The notes under the pieces are model-generated. The model was not told where the DNA came from and made no database searches. It was given only the letters and a program-made list of their open reading frames with translations. From assembly GCA_034440275.1 (NCBI GenBank), contig JAWXBS010000136.1, forward strand, positions 12,969 through 76,968: a stretch of DNA of 64,000 bases, written 5' to 3'. Source of the DNA: VFBF01 sp034440275 (GTDB lineage: Bacteria > Pseudomonadota > Alphaproteobacteria > Caulobacterales > Aquidulcibacteraceae). Numbering within the stretch: the stretch's first letter is position 1; each line of letters opens with the position of its first letter. Shown in pieces: positions 46,361 to 55,180 of this stretch. The translations under genes were made by a program, and so were the position numbers.

Positions 46361-46990
46361 TCAGAAGGGAAGGATGTGCCGGGTGCGCGAGTAGACCAGA
46401 TATCCGACGTTGGCCCCGCCGCGCAGGCCGACGCCGGCCCGGATCGGCGCGAGCGTCACGCCTTCGGCCGCCTGATAGTTCACGCCAAGGCCCCCGATCA
46501 CGTAGGCCGACCCTTCGACGCCGGGATAGCGCTTGTAGATCTGCTCTGCGGTGGTCATGCCGTAGACGAGCGTGAAGACCTTCGACGCGTTGCCGCCGAA
46601 GTCGAAGCCGAAAGACGGGCCCTGCCAGTTCACGACGGCGCGCTCGCCCGTTTTCAGGAAGAGATCGCCCTTGCCGTAGCGCAGGCCGATGAGCCAGGCG
46701 CCGGCGCCTTCGCGACCGGTGATGTAGCCGACAGGCCGGCCCTGTTCGCGGAACACGCGCGCGACAACGGCGGCGCCCCCGCCGGCGGCGCTGTCGAAGA
46801 AGTCCTCCGCCGCCTGCACGACTTCGTCTTCGGAGAAGGTGTTGTCCGGTTGCGGGGCGGGGGCGGGTGGCGCGGGATAGGTGGTGGTCGTGGTCGCGTA
46901 GGGATCCGGCGTCTGGGCATGCGCCATACCGAGAGCGGCGGCAGGCAGTGCCACGGTCAGGCCAAGGGCGATGTCGCGACGGGTCGGCAT
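46361..46990 (-). CDS. DUF1134 (EipA-family) periplasmic protein (right-arm copy)
   Basis: Mirror of 4043-4672. The chosen ATG has GAGGA upstream; an open extension of 32 codons lacks a ribosome site and would bury the signal peptide. It is divergent from lepA with 153 bp between the starts. Confidence 0.85.
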   Translation of the reverse strand: MPTRRDIALGLTVALPAAALGMAHAQTPDPYATTTTTYPAPPAPAPQPDNTFSEDEVVQAAEDFFDSAAGGGAAVVARVFREQGRPVGYITGREGAGAWLIGLRYGKGDLFLKTGERAVVNWQGPSFGFDFGGNASKVFTLVYGMTTAEQIYKRYPGVEGSAYVIGGLGVNYQAAEGVTLAPIRAGVGLRGGANVGYLVYSRTRHILPF

Positions 46991-47143
46991 GGGCGGTCCT
47001 CGAACGGAAACAGTCGGACCGAAGCCTATACGGGCGCTGCTGCGGACGCGAGCGAGCGCGCCAGCGGGGAGGTGAATCCGCCGCAATGTCCCTTGGGCGT
47101 CGCCGCCTTGGCGGGGGCGGGGGGCGGTGTTACCTCCCGCGCC

Positions 47144-48952
47144 ATGTCATTTCCCATCGACCGCATCCGCAATTTTTCGATCGTGGCGCACATCGACCAC
47201 GGCAAATCGACCCTGTCGGACCGGCTGATCCAGTTCACGGGCGGCCTGCAGGCGCGCGAGATGAAGGAGCAGGTCCTCGACTCGATGGACATCGAGCGCG
47301 AGCGCGGCATCACCATCAAGGCCCAGACCGTCCGCCTCGACTACAAGGCCCATGACGGCCTCGACTATGTGCTGAACCTCATCGACACCCCCGGCCACGT
47401 GGACTTCGCCTATGAGGTGAGCCGCAGCCTCGCCGCGTGCGAAGGCGCATTGCTTGTCGTCGATGCATCGCAGGGCGTGGAAGCGCAGACTCTGGCCAAT
47501 GTCTATCAAGCGCTCGACAACAATCTGGAAATCGTCCCCGTCCTCAACAAGATCGATCTCCCCGCCGCCGAGCCCGATCGCATCCGCGACCAGATCGAGG
47601 ACGTCATCGGCCTCGACGCCTCCAACGCCGTCCTCATCTCCGCGAAAACCGGCATCGGCATCGAGGACGTGCTGGAAGCCATCGTCACGCGCCTGCCGCC
47701 GCCCAAGGAAGGCGACGCGACCAAGCCGCTGAAAGCCATGCTCGTGGACGCCTGGTACGACGCGTATATGGGCGTCGTCGTGCTCGTGCGCGTCATCGAC
47801 GGCGTGCTCAAGAAGGGCATGCGCATCAAGATGATGCAGACCGACTCCACCTACGGCGTCGACAAGGTCGGCGTCTTCCGCCCGAAGGCGCAGGACGTCG
47901 ACGATCTCGGCCCCGGCGAAATCGGCTTCCTCATCGCCAACATCAAGGAAGTCGCCGACGCGCGCGTGGGCGACACCATCACCCTCGAGAAGGGCGGCGT
48001 CACGACCGCGCTCTCGGGCTTCAAGCCCGCGCAACCCGTGGTCTTCTGCGGCCTCTTCCCGACGGATGCGGCGAATTTCGAAGACCTGCGCGCCGCCATG
48101 GGCCGCTTGCGCCTCAACGATGCGAGCTTCTCGTATGAAATGGAGACGTCCGCCGCGCTCGGCTTCGGCTTCCGCTGCGGCTTTCTTGGATTGCTGCACC
48201 TGGAAATCATCCAGGAGCGGCTGACACGCGAGTTCAATCTCGACCTCATCGCGACCGCGCCGAGCGTCGTTTACAAAGTCCACATGAACGACGGCGAAAT
48301 CCGCGAACTGCACAACCCCGCCGACATGCCCGACACCACGCGCATCAACGAAATCCACGAGCCGTGGATCAAGGCCACCATCCTCACGCCCGACGAATAT
48401 CTCGGCGCCATCCTCAAGCTCTGCCAGGATCGCCGCGGCGTACAGCGCGATCTCTCCTATGTCGGCGCGCGCGCCATGCTGATCTACGAACTGCCGCTCA
48501 ACGAAGTGGTGTTCGATTTCTATGACCGGCTGAAGAGCGTCTCGAAGGGCTATGCCTCCTTCGATTACGCGATCGAGGACTACAAGCCCGGCAATCTCGT
48601 GAAGATGTCGATCCTCGTGAACGACGAGCCGGTCGACGCGCTCTCCATGCTCGTCCACGCCGGTCGCGCCGAACAGCGCGGGCGCGTGATGTGCGAGAAG
48701 CTCAAGGAGCTGATCCCGCAGCATTTGTTTAAAATACCAATTCAAGCCGCGATTGGCGGCCGCATCATCGCGCGCGAAACCATCTCAGCGCTGCGCAAGG
48801 ACGTGACCGCGAAATGCTACGGCGGCGACATCTCCCGCAAGCGCAAGCTCCTCGACAAGCAGAAAGAGGGGAAGAAGAAGATGCGGCAATTCGGGAAGGT
48901 GGATATTCCGCAAGAGGCGTTCATCGCGGCGTTGAAGATGGATGAGGATTGA
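47144..48952 (+). CDS. lepA: Elongation factor 4 (LepA), right-arm copy
   Basis: Mirror of 2081-3889. The start is fixed by the family N-terminus (F-P-I-D-R-I-R-N-F-S-I-V-A-H) with GGAGG-like bases upstream (tacctcccgcgccATG has no good site, so initiation may be weak or leaderless-like). The frame is open for 273 codons upstream, antisense to the DUF1134 gene; that extension is not coding. A 532-codon frame antisense to lepA is likewise a shadow. Confidence 0.97.
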   Translation: MSFPIDRIRNFSIVAHIDHGKSTLSDRLIQFTGGLQAREMKEQVLDSMDIERERGITIKAQTVRLDYKAHDGLDYVLNLIDTPGHVDFAYEVSRSLAACEGALLVVDASQGVEAQTLANVYQALDNNLEIVPVLNKIDLPAAEPDRIRDQIEDVIGLDASNAVLISAKTGIGIEDVLEAIVTRLPPPKEGDATKPLKAMLVDAWYDAYMGVVVLVRVIDGVLKKGMRIKMMQTDSTYGVDKVGVFRPKAQDVDDLGPGEIGFLIANIKEVADARVGDTITLEKGGVTTALSGFKPAQPVVFCGLFPTDAANFEDLRAAMGRLRLNDASFSYEMETSAALGFGFRCGFLGLLHLEIIQERLTREFNLDLIATAPSVVYKVHMNDGEIRELHNPADMPDTTRINEIHEPWIKATILTPDEYLGAILKLCQDRRGVQRDLSYVGARAMLIYELPLNEVVFDFYDRLKSVSKGYASFDYAIEDYKPGNLVKMSILVNDEPVDALSMLVHAGRAEQRGRVMCEKLKELIPQHLFKIPIQAAIGGRIIARETISALRKDVTAKCYGGDISRKRKLLDKQKEGKKKMRQFGKVDIPQEAFIAALKMDED

Positions 48953-49406
48953 GGGGGTGGCTGAAGAGTCCCAATCCATTCTTGGGAAGGTCGTAGCGGG
49001 GGTGTTCGCGATCGCTGGCTTAGTTGCGATCAAGGTGCTTTTTTTCGGCGCTCATCATGTTGATGACGTGGGCCGGCATCTGGTTCGTCCCGCCGAGCGC
49101 GCAGTTGCTGCAACAGATGATGTTATTCGCGGCGCCAAGAATGGCGCCAAAGGCCCACTCGATGATCTTGAGCGAGCTGGAGCAACATCTTCCGATGATC
49201 TCGGTGGTGGGCTGCTGGCGCAGAAGCCCACGACGACTTCTTCGCAGGTGACCACCAGCGAAGGACCAGATGCTGCTGATGTTGCAGGGGAGTTCGCGAC
49301 CGGCGTCGCCGAGGACAAGCTGAAGTCGTCCCTTCAGAATTCTGATGATGAAGAAAGCTCGATCATTCAATCGAGAGCCAAGCGAAGTGTTCCTTCTCCC
49401 CCGTGA
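48942..49406 (+). CDS. Small one-helix membrane protein of unknown function (right-arm copy)
   Basis: Mirror of 1627-2091. The ATG at 48942 overlaps the lepA end by 11 bp; a GTG at 48957, preceded by GAGGGG, would remove the overlap. Base composition is a little more A+T-rich than lepA. It may be a lineage-specific gene. Confidence 0.5.
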   Translation: MRIEGVAEESQSILGKVVAGVFAIAGLVAIKVLFFGAHHVDDVGRHLVRPAERAVAATDDVIRGAKNGAKGPLDDLERAGATSSDDLGGGLLAQKPTTTSSQVTTSEGPDAADVAGEFATGVAEDKLKSSLQNSDDEESSIIQSRAKRSVPSPP

Positions 49407-49417
49407 GGGGGAGAAGG
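49392..49417. repeat. REP-like palindrome
   Basis: Mirror of 1616-1641, between the small membrane protein and the HTH protein. A second G-rich tract (gaagggggag) follows directly. Confidence 0.75.
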
Positions 49418-49511
49418 GGGAGTTTAGAGGTCGAAATACGGGGATTCTCACGTCGCAATCCGACCGGGTCCCGCACGGCGCCATGCTCCACTCTTTCAGA
49501 GGAGCACCCCC

Positions 49512-50222
49512 ATGGCCAACGCCGATCCCCAAGCCCCCGCCACCTATTACCGCCTGACGCCCGAAGCCTGGGCCGAGATCGGCGAGGCCTACAAGCGCGG
49601 CGCGACCGCGCGGAAGCTGGCGCAGCGGTGGAAGGTCTCGCCGAGCAGCATCTATCGTCACGCGCGCCTCGGAGGCTGGACCAAGCGCGACAACGCCGAA
49701 GCCATCGCGCGCGAGAGCGTGTCGGAGGACGCCGCGCGCGTGGTCGTCGCGGACGCGCGTCGCGGCGCGATGGTCGAAGACATCGAGGCCGCGTTTGCGA
49801 CGATACGCTGGGATCCCGACGGCACGCCCGCGGATGCGGCCGAACTCGGTCATCTGACGCTCGGTGCGTCGGGCATCGCGCTGCAGCACGGCGATTATCC
49901 GCGCGCGCGGGAATTCGCACGGCTGGCGGAGGCCTACCTCCGCATCGCGCCGTCGATCTGGCCGACGCTGCTGACCGTGACGGCGGATGCGGTCATGAAT
50001 GAACGATACGCCGACTCTCTCTTCAGACAGGAGCCGGACGAGAAGAACATCGTGAAGGAACGCCATTGGCGCCTGCGCGCCGAGGCGCGGAAGAAGTCTG
50101 CTGAGGCGGACAGTGCGCAGCGCGCACTGCGTGACAAGCTGGCCGCGTACGAGCGCGCCTACGGTCCCGCGCCGGGATCGCAGGCACCGCCCGCCGATAC
50201 AACTGAGCTACCGCTGAAGTAA
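49512..50222 (+). CDS. Helix-turn-helix domain protein (right-arm copy)
   Basis: Mirror of 811-1521. The ATG follows GAGGAG (cagaggagcacccccATG). It is convergent with the TIR-like gene, 50 bp between the stops, with no obvious terminator hairpin. Its G+C matches the core genome, unlike the TIR-like neighbour. Confidence 0.7.
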   Translation: MANADPQAPATYYRLTPEAWAEIGEAYKRGATARKLAQRWKVSPSSIYRHARLGGWTKRDNAEAIARESVSEDAARVVVADARRGAMVEDIEAAFATIRWDPDGTPADAAELGHLTLGASGIALQHGDYPRAREFARLAEAYLRIAPSIWPTLLTVTADAVMNERYADSLFRQEPDEKNIVKERHWRLRAEARKKSAEADSAQRALRDKLAAYERAYGPAPGSQAPPADTTELPLK

Positions 50223-50272
50223 TACTTCGATCTTCTTCGCAAAGAGTGCTCAATCTCTCTGCAATCCATGCC

Positions 50273-50875
50273 TCACCAATAGCGCGCCCTTGAACTTAGG
50301 GCGTTCAGTGCACTCCCGTTCGATCTTGGCGCAACGTGCGTGTGTAGCGGGTACAAGTGACGCGAGCCTGTACTGGTCCGGGCGGCCAAAGTCCTAGCGA
50401 CAAGCTCACTTCGGCGCAGACGAGGCAGCACCGCTTCAAGGGTGATCTCGGGGAGGTGCTTGAGAATGGCATTTCGAGCAGAGTTGCCATTCCAGCCGAC
50501 AATTTCAGCGGCACGATCAATCACTACTCGTGACAGTTTATGCTGAGCGCGTGGCCGGACCGCGATGATCGGTTTGAATTGCGCCCAAGCGGTTTTGACC
50601 TCGAATTCGATCCAATCACTTCGAGAAGAGTATATTCCCGCAAAAGCCAAAACCGCGTCTGATGCAGCGATGCGCCGCCTTAGAGCGGTCTCCAATTCCA
50701 TGTCTCCGCGCACATGGAGTGGGTTATCCTTTGGAACGGATAGATCGATCCAAGAAAATGGATTCATCCACTCTGCGGAGATCAGGTCAGCGAGGCCGTC
50801 ACGGTGACCTTCATGGTCCCACGAGTGGCTTATGAACAGGCGCAGAGGCCGAGCAATCACTGGCAAGCCAGACAT
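50273..50875 (-). CDS. TIR-like (MTH538/ThsB-type) domain protein (right-arm copy)
   Basis: Mirror of 158-760. Two starts fit: ATG 50875, inside the last codons of nrdA and just behind GAGGA, or GTG 50860, which forms a GTGA overlap with the nrdA stop. Either way translation is coupled to nrdA, so this gene should share nrdA's NrdR- and CtrA-type control. A longer frame continuing into nrdA is a shadow. The A+T-rich composition, no visible partner gene and position at the tail of a housekeeping gene suggest a recently added accessory gene. Confidence 0.8.
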   Translation of the reverse strand: MSGLPVIARPLRLFISHSWDHEGHRDGLADLISAEWMNPFSWIDLSVPKDNPLHVRGDMELETALRRRIAASDAVLAFAGIYSSRSDWIEFEVKTAWAQFKPIIAVRPRAQHKLSRVVIDRAAEIVGWNGNSARNAILKHLPEITLEAVLPRLRRSELVARTLAARTSTGSRHLYPLHTHVAPRSNGSALNALSSRARYW

Positions 50876-52731
50876 TCCTCGTAATCCGTCTTGTTCGACG
50901 AATAGGCGGCGGCTTCGGCCTTCATGCCTTCGCCTTGCGCGAAGCCGGCGCGTTGCACGCTCTTGGAGCGGCAGTAGTAGAGGCTCTTCACGCCCTGCTC
51001 CCACGCCATCCAGTGCAGCATGTGCAGGTCCCACTTATCGACATCGCCCGGCAGGAAGATGTTGAGCGACTGCGACTGGCAGATGAGCGGCGTGCGGTCG
51101 GCGGCGAGTTCGATGATCCAGCGCTGGTCGAGTTCGAACGCGGTCTTGAACACCGCCTTTTCGTCGTCGTTCAGGAATTCCAGGTGCTGCACCGAGCCTT
51201 CGTTCGCGAGGATCGAGTTCCAGATGTCCTCGGTGTTCTTGCCCTTCGATTCGATGAGCGCCTCGAGATAGGGGTTCTTCACCGAGAACGAGCCCGAGAG
51301 CGTCTTGTGCGTGTAGATGTTGGCCGGGATCGGTTCGATGCCCGCCGACGTGCCGCCGCAGATGATCGAGATCGACGCCGTCGGCGCGATCGCGAGCTTG
51401 TGGGAGAAGCGCGCCATGACGCCCGCTTCCTGCGCGTCGGGGCAGGGGCCGCGTTCCTGCGCGAGCTTCACGCTCGCCGCATCCGCGCCACGGCGCACAT
51501 GCTTGAAGATCTTCATGTTCCACGACTTCGCCATCGCGGATTCAAACGGCACGTTCAGCGCCTGCAGGAAGGAGTGGAAGCCCATGACTCCCAGCCCCAC
51601 GCTGCGCTCGCGATACGCCGCATACACCGCGCGTTCCATTTCCGACGGTGCGCGCTCGATGAAATCCTGCAGCACGTTGTCGAGGAAGCGGAAGATGTCT
51701 TCGAGGAAGCCCTCTTCCTTCTCCCATTCGAGGAACTTCTCCGCGTTGAGCGAAGACAGGCAGCACACGGCCGTCCGGTCGCGACCGAGATGGTCGACAC
51801 CGGTGTGGAGCATGATCTCGGAGCAGAGATTGCTTTGGCGGACCTTCAGACCCAGGCGTTTCTGGTGCGCCGGCATCTGGTTGTTCACGGTGTCGGAGAA
51901 GATGATGTAGGGCTCGCCCGTTTGCAGGCGCAGCTCGATGATCTTCTGCCAGATCTTGCGGGCGTCAGTGAGCTTCACGACCTCGTTGTTCTTCGGCGAG
52001 CGCAGGCCGAACGGCGTGCCGTCGCGCACCGCGATCATGAACTCGTCGGAGATGTTGATGCCGTGGTGCAGGTTTAGCGACTTGCGGTTGAAATCGCCCG
52101 ACGGCTTCCGGATTTCGAGGAATTCCTCGATCTCGGGGTGGTGCACGTCGAGATACACGGCCGCCGAGCCGCGACGGAGCGATCCCTGGCTGATGGCGAG
52201 CGTGAGGCTGTCCATCACGTGGATGAACGGGATGATGCCGGACGTCTGGCCGTTCTGGCCGACCTTCTCGCCGATGGAGCGCACGCCACCCCAATAGGTG
52301 CCGATGCCGCCGCCATTGGAGGCGAGCCAGACATTTTCGTTCCAAGTGTCGACGATGTGGTCGAGGCTGTCGCCGACGCTGTTGAGAAAGCACGAGATCG
52401 GCAGGCCGCGATCGGCGCCGCCATTGGAGAGGACGGGCGTCGCCGGCATGAACCAGAGGCGGGAGATGTAGTCGTAGATGCGCTGGCCGTGCTCGAGGTC
52501 GTCGGCATAGGCCGTGGCGACCCGGGCGAACATGTCCTGATAGGTCTCGCCGACCAGCAGATAGCGGTCGTCCAGCGTGGTCTTGCCGAAGTCCGTCAGC
52601 AGCGCGTCGCGCGACGGATCGGTCTTGATCTTCTTGACGAGGGCCAGTCGATCCTTGACCGCCTTGGGCTTCCCGCGACGGTGATCGGCCAGTCTTGTGG
52701 GAGCCGCAGCCACCGCCTCGTTACGAAACAT
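50857..52731 (-). CDS. nrdA: Class I ribonucleoside-diphosphate reductase, alpha subunit
   Basis: This enzyme reduces ribonucleoside diphosphates to deoxyribonucleotides. The 624-residue form is short because there is no clear N-terminal ATP-cone. Catalytic residues are visible: the first active-site Cys in L-P-I-S-C-F-L-N (about 114), N-x-C-x-E in S-N-L-C-S-E (about 301-305), the second Cys in A-V-C-C-L-S-S-L-N (about 323), paired Tyr in S-L-Y-Y-C (about 585-586) and the C-terminal C-L-A-C. Start: ATG 52731 has GGAGA five bases upstream; ATG 52743 would add four residues but has a weaker site and overlaps the CtrA-type motif. The beta subunit gene is not in the window. The TIR-like gene is coupled at its 3' end. 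Confidence 0.96.
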   Translation of the reverse strand: MFRNEAVAAAPTRLADHRRGKPKAVKDRLALVKKIKTDPSRDALLTDFGKTTLDDRYLLVGETYQDMFARVATAYADDLEHGQRIYDYISRLWFMPATPVLSNGGADRGLPISCFLNSVGDSLDHIVDTWNENVWLASNGGGIGTYWGGVRSIGEKVGQNGQTSGIIPFIHVMDSLTLAISQGSLRRGSAAVYLDVHHPEIEEFLEIRKPSGDFNRKSLNLHHGINISDEFMIAVRDGTPFGLRSPKNNEVVKLTDARKIWQKIIELRLQTGEPYIIFSDTVNNQMPAHQKRLGLKVRQSNLCSEIMLHTGVDHLGRDRTAVCCLSSLNAEKFLEWEKEEGFLEDIFRFLDNVLQDFIERAPSEMERAVYAAYRERSVGLGVMGFHSFLQALNVPFESAMAKSWNMKIFKHVRRGADAASVKLAQERGPCPDAQEAGVMARFSHKLAIAPTASISIICGGTSAGIEPIPANIYTHKTLSGSFSVKNPYLEALIESKGKNTEDIWNSILANEGSVQHLEFLNDDEKAVFKTAFELDQRWIIELAADRTPLICQSQSLNIFLPGDVDKWDLHMLHWMAWEQGVKSLYYCRSKSVQRAGFAQGEGMKAEAAAYSSNKTDYEECLACQ

Positions 52732-52742
52732 CCGTCTCTCCA

Positions 52743-52758
52743 TTAACCTGTTCTTAAC
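52743..52758 (-). promoter_or_regulatory. CtrA-type binding site upstream of nrdA
   Basis: The sequence is an exact TTAA-N7-TTAAC (ttaa cctgttc ttaac), the full CtrA consensus of alphaproteobacteria, 12 bp upstream of the chosen nrdA start. Two GANTC sites (52761-52765 and 52841-52845), the CcrM methylation target, flank it. In Caulobacter, CtrA and CcrM methylation control cell-cycle genes; that nrdA is controlled this way here is inference. Confidence 0.6.
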
Positions 52759-52778
52759 CGGAGTCGCGTTGAGCGCAC

Positions 52779-52794
52779 GCGCTATATCCGGCGG
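52779..52794 (-). promoter_or_regulatory. NrdR box 1 of the nrdA promoter
   Basis: This is a partial match to the NrdR consensus (acaCwAtATaTwGtgt): the left half CTATAT matches and the right half is degenerate. Its centre is 32 bp, three helical turns, from box 2, the standard spacing for paired NrdR boxes in ribonucleotide reductase promoters. Confidence 0.6.
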
Positions 52795-52810
52795 TCGGTG
52801 TTTGTCTGTA

Positions 52811-52826
52811 CCGCTACATATAGTGA
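52811..52826 (-). promoter_or_regulatory. NrdR box 2 of the nrdA promoter
   Basis: The core CTACATATAG matches the NrdR core CwAtATaTwG at nine of ten positions. With box 1 it forms a tandem operator about 50-95 bp before the nrdA start, where the ATP/dATP-sensing repressor NrdR would bind. Confidence 0.75.
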
Positions 52827-52845
52827 TCCCTGTGTCCTAAGAGTC

Positions 52846-53247
52846 GGTCAACGGCCCTGGAGGGGGTGGGCAGTTTTTTTCGTGAACAAGGTGTGAAGGG
52901 TCTTGGGAAACACGTTAACCCGCCCGGGAAACATCTGAACGGCGCGAGGGGCGCCATGCCCATGCAGCCCATCACCCGTTTCGGCCGGGACGGCGCATGG
53001 ACAGGCGTTAACGATTGGCGGGAAGGCTCGCTGCGCCGATCGCAGTCGCCTCGGGCGCTGCTGGCGCGGCTGCTGAAAACACCGGCGGGAGGGGCGTCGC
53101 GGCGTTCGATTCGCACCGCTGCGCCCCAATATGATCCAACGCCTGTCTCCGTTGGCGCATCTCCTCCCACCTGAACGCGCGCGCGAAGAATCACCTGTGG
53201 GCGACGACCCATTGTGTGGATAGTCTGATCACAGGATCGTCATCGCC
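52846..53247. other. Non-coding remainder of the nrdA / sugar dehydrogenase divergent region
   Basis: About 400 bp without a credible gene. Two frames of 102 and 132 codons are open but have Arg/Pro/Ser-rich shadow composition and no ribosome site. It holds a T7 run (52874-52880), two TTAAC half-sites near 52915 and 53008, a GATTC and a GAATC site, and TGTGGATAG at 53215-53223, one base from the DnaA-box consensus. It should carry the promoters for both divergent genes. Confidence 0.5.
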
Positions 53248-55125
53248 ATGAAATTCAGTTTGCCATCCTGGTTGCGGGTCTCCGCAGCCCTCAGCGCGCT
53301 TCGTGCGGCGCCCCGGATGGTCGCACGCTACTGGAAGATGGCGTTCTATCTGGCGGCCTACACGGGCGCCGCCATGATCGGCGGCTATTTCCTGATCCGC
53401 GCCACGCTCTGGCAGGTGGCCACACCCGAACGCATCCGCGCCTACGGCACGGCGGTCGTCGATCACGCCTTCGACTGGGCCGACCGGCTGGTACGCGGCG
53501 ATGCGGCCGTGCGCGCCCAGGCGCAGGAGTGGGTCAAGTTTCCGACCGAGCTCCAGGACCTGGAGATGAACGTCATCGCGCTCTCGCCGACGCCCACCCG
53601 CGCCGGCGCCATGACGCAGCTCGATGGCGGCTTTCTGCTCGCGGCGACGGGGGAGGGCGACTTCATCGGCCTCGACACCAACACCGCCGCCCACACGCGC
53701 GCCGAGATCACCTCGCCGATCAACCTCGCCACGTTCAAGGCGCACCCCCTCTGGAACACGCCGGGGCTCAACCGCAAGTGGTTCCGCATCAACGACATCT
53801 TCGCAGTGAAGCGCGGCGAGGGCGCCTACACGCTCTACGCGACGCACCACTGGTTCACGCCAGAGTGCATGGAGTTTCGCCTCAGCCGCACCGACATCAC
53901 GATCGATGGCGGGCTCGTGCGCCAGACCGGTGCATGGAAAAAGATCTTCACCGCCACGCCGTGCTTTCCGGTCCTCGGTGATCACGCGAAGGAAATCGCC
54001 CCGTTCGCCGGCCACCTCTCGGGCGGGCGCATGCTCGATTTCGACGCGCAGCATCTGCTGATGACGGTGGGCGATCAGTGGGTGTTCGAAGGCCGCGCCG
54101 TCGATGTCTCGCAGGACCCCACGGTGACGATGGGAAAGATCCTGCTCGTCGACAAGGAAACGGGAGAGACCTCGATCTTCGCCATGGGCGAACGCAACGC
54201 GCAGGGCCTCCTGCGCGATTCACGCGGTCGCATCTGGGAAACAGAACACGGGCCGCACGGCGGCGACGAACTCAATCTCGTGCATGAAGGCTCGAACCTC
54301 GGGTGGCCGAAGGTCACCTACGGCGTGAACTACGACATGCGTCCCTGGCCGGGCGCGACGACGGAAGGGCGCCACGAAGGATTTCAGCCGCCGGTCTATG
54401 CATGGTTGCCGTCCATCGGCGTCACCAATCTCGTCGAGGCGCCCGGCGACGCATTCCCCAACTGGCGCGGCGATCTTCTCGTCGGCTCGCTGCGTGCGAG
54501 CAGTCTCTTCCGCATCCGCCTGGAAGGAAACGACGCCATCTACGCCGAGCAGATCGGGATGGCGGGCCGCGCGGTGCGCGACATCGAGGTGCTGCCGGAC
54601 GGCCGCATCGCCGTGCTCGACAACCGGTTCGCCATGGTGCTGCTCCGCAACGGCGCAGGCCACGGCAAGGGTCGCATCTACGATGCCGAAAGCGCCACCG
54701 TGCCGCACATCGTCGACAACGGGTTGTCGAAGAAACGCCTCGCGCTCGCGCGTCACGGCGCCGAGATTTTCGGCGCCCAGTGCGCGGAGTGCCACAGCCT
54801 CGTGGGCGGCGCGAGCGCAGGCCCGCAGCTGCGCAATGTCGCCGAGCGCAATATCGGCGCCGAGGCCGGCTTTGAATATTCCAGCGCCTTGAAGCGCGCG
54901 CCCGGTGCGTGGAACGAAGCCGCGCTCGCCCGCTTCCTGGCCGATCCGGAATCGCTCGGCGACACCGTCGCCATGCCCAACCAGGGTCTGACCGCAGGGG
55001 ACTCCGCAGCCCTCGCCGCCTATCTCGTGGAACTGCGACGCCAGGACCGACGCGGTCGCCAGAAGCCGCACCGGCCGGGCGACGCGGTCGCGGGAACGCC
55101 CGGGACCGAAAACCCGCGGGACTGA
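53248..55125 (+). CDS. PQQ-dependent sugar dehydrogenase fused to cytochrome c
   Basis: This is a 625-residue membrane-anchored enzyme. A transmembrane helix lies at about 31-52. A six-bladed beta-propeller of the glucose/sorbosone dehydrogenase family (about 100-480) shows G-D-H-A-K-E-I-A-P-F-A-G-H-L-S-G-G, E-R-N-A-Q-G-L, E-H-G-P-H-G-G-D-E-L-N and G-W-P-K-V-T-Y-G. A C-terminal class I cytochrome c domain has C-A-E-C-H (512-516) as the haem site and a probable Met ligand at 576 in V-A-M-P-N-Q-G. The propeller would oxidise a sugar or aldehyde with PQQ in the periplasm and pass electrons directly to its own haem. No PQQ biosynthesis genes are nearby and substrate is unknown. The last ~30 residues are a charged, disordered tail. 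Confidence 0.88.
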   Translation: MKFSLPSWLRVSAALSALRAAPRMVARYWKMAFYLAAYTGAAMIGGYFLIRATLWQVATPERIRAYGTAVVDHAFDWADRLVRGDAAVRAQAQEWVKFPTELQDLEMNVIALSPTPTRAGAMTQLDGGFLLAATGEGDFIGLDTNTAAHTRAEITSPINLATFKAHPLWNTPGLNRKWFRINDIFAVKRGEGAYTLYATHHWFTPECMEFRLSRTDITIDGGLVRQTGAWKKIFTATPCFPVLGDHAKEIAPFAGHLSGGRMLDFDAQHLLMTVGDQWVFEGRAVDVSQDPTVTMGKILLVDKETGETSIFAMGERNAQGLLRDSRGRIWETEHGPHGGDELNLVHEGSNLGWPKVTYGVNYDMRPWPGATTEGRHEGFQPPVYAWLPSIGVTNLVEAPGDAFPNWRGDLLVGSLRASSLFRIRLEGNDAIYAEQIGMAGRAVRDIEVLPDGRIAVLDNRFAMVLLRNGAGHGKGRIYDAESATVPHIVDNGLSKKRLALARHGAEIFGAQCAECHSLVGGASAGPQLRNVAERNIGAEAGFEYSSALKRAPGAWNEAALARFLADPESLGDTVAMPNQGLTAGDSAALAAYLVELRRQDRRGRQKPHRPGDAVAGTPGTENPRD

Positions 55126-55180
55126 ATCGCGCATCACCGCAGGTGCGTGCGCGTGTGACGCGGGCCTGCTAAACAGCCCC

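Noticed and set aside
52814..53212. 132-codon frame between nrdA and the sugar dehydrogenase.
   Set aside because: It covers an NrdR box, lacks a ribosome site and has random Pro/Arg/Ser composition.
53215..53223. DnaA box as part of a replication origin.
   Set aside because: It is a single one-mismatch box with no cluster, no A+T-rich unwinding region and no origin-linked genes.
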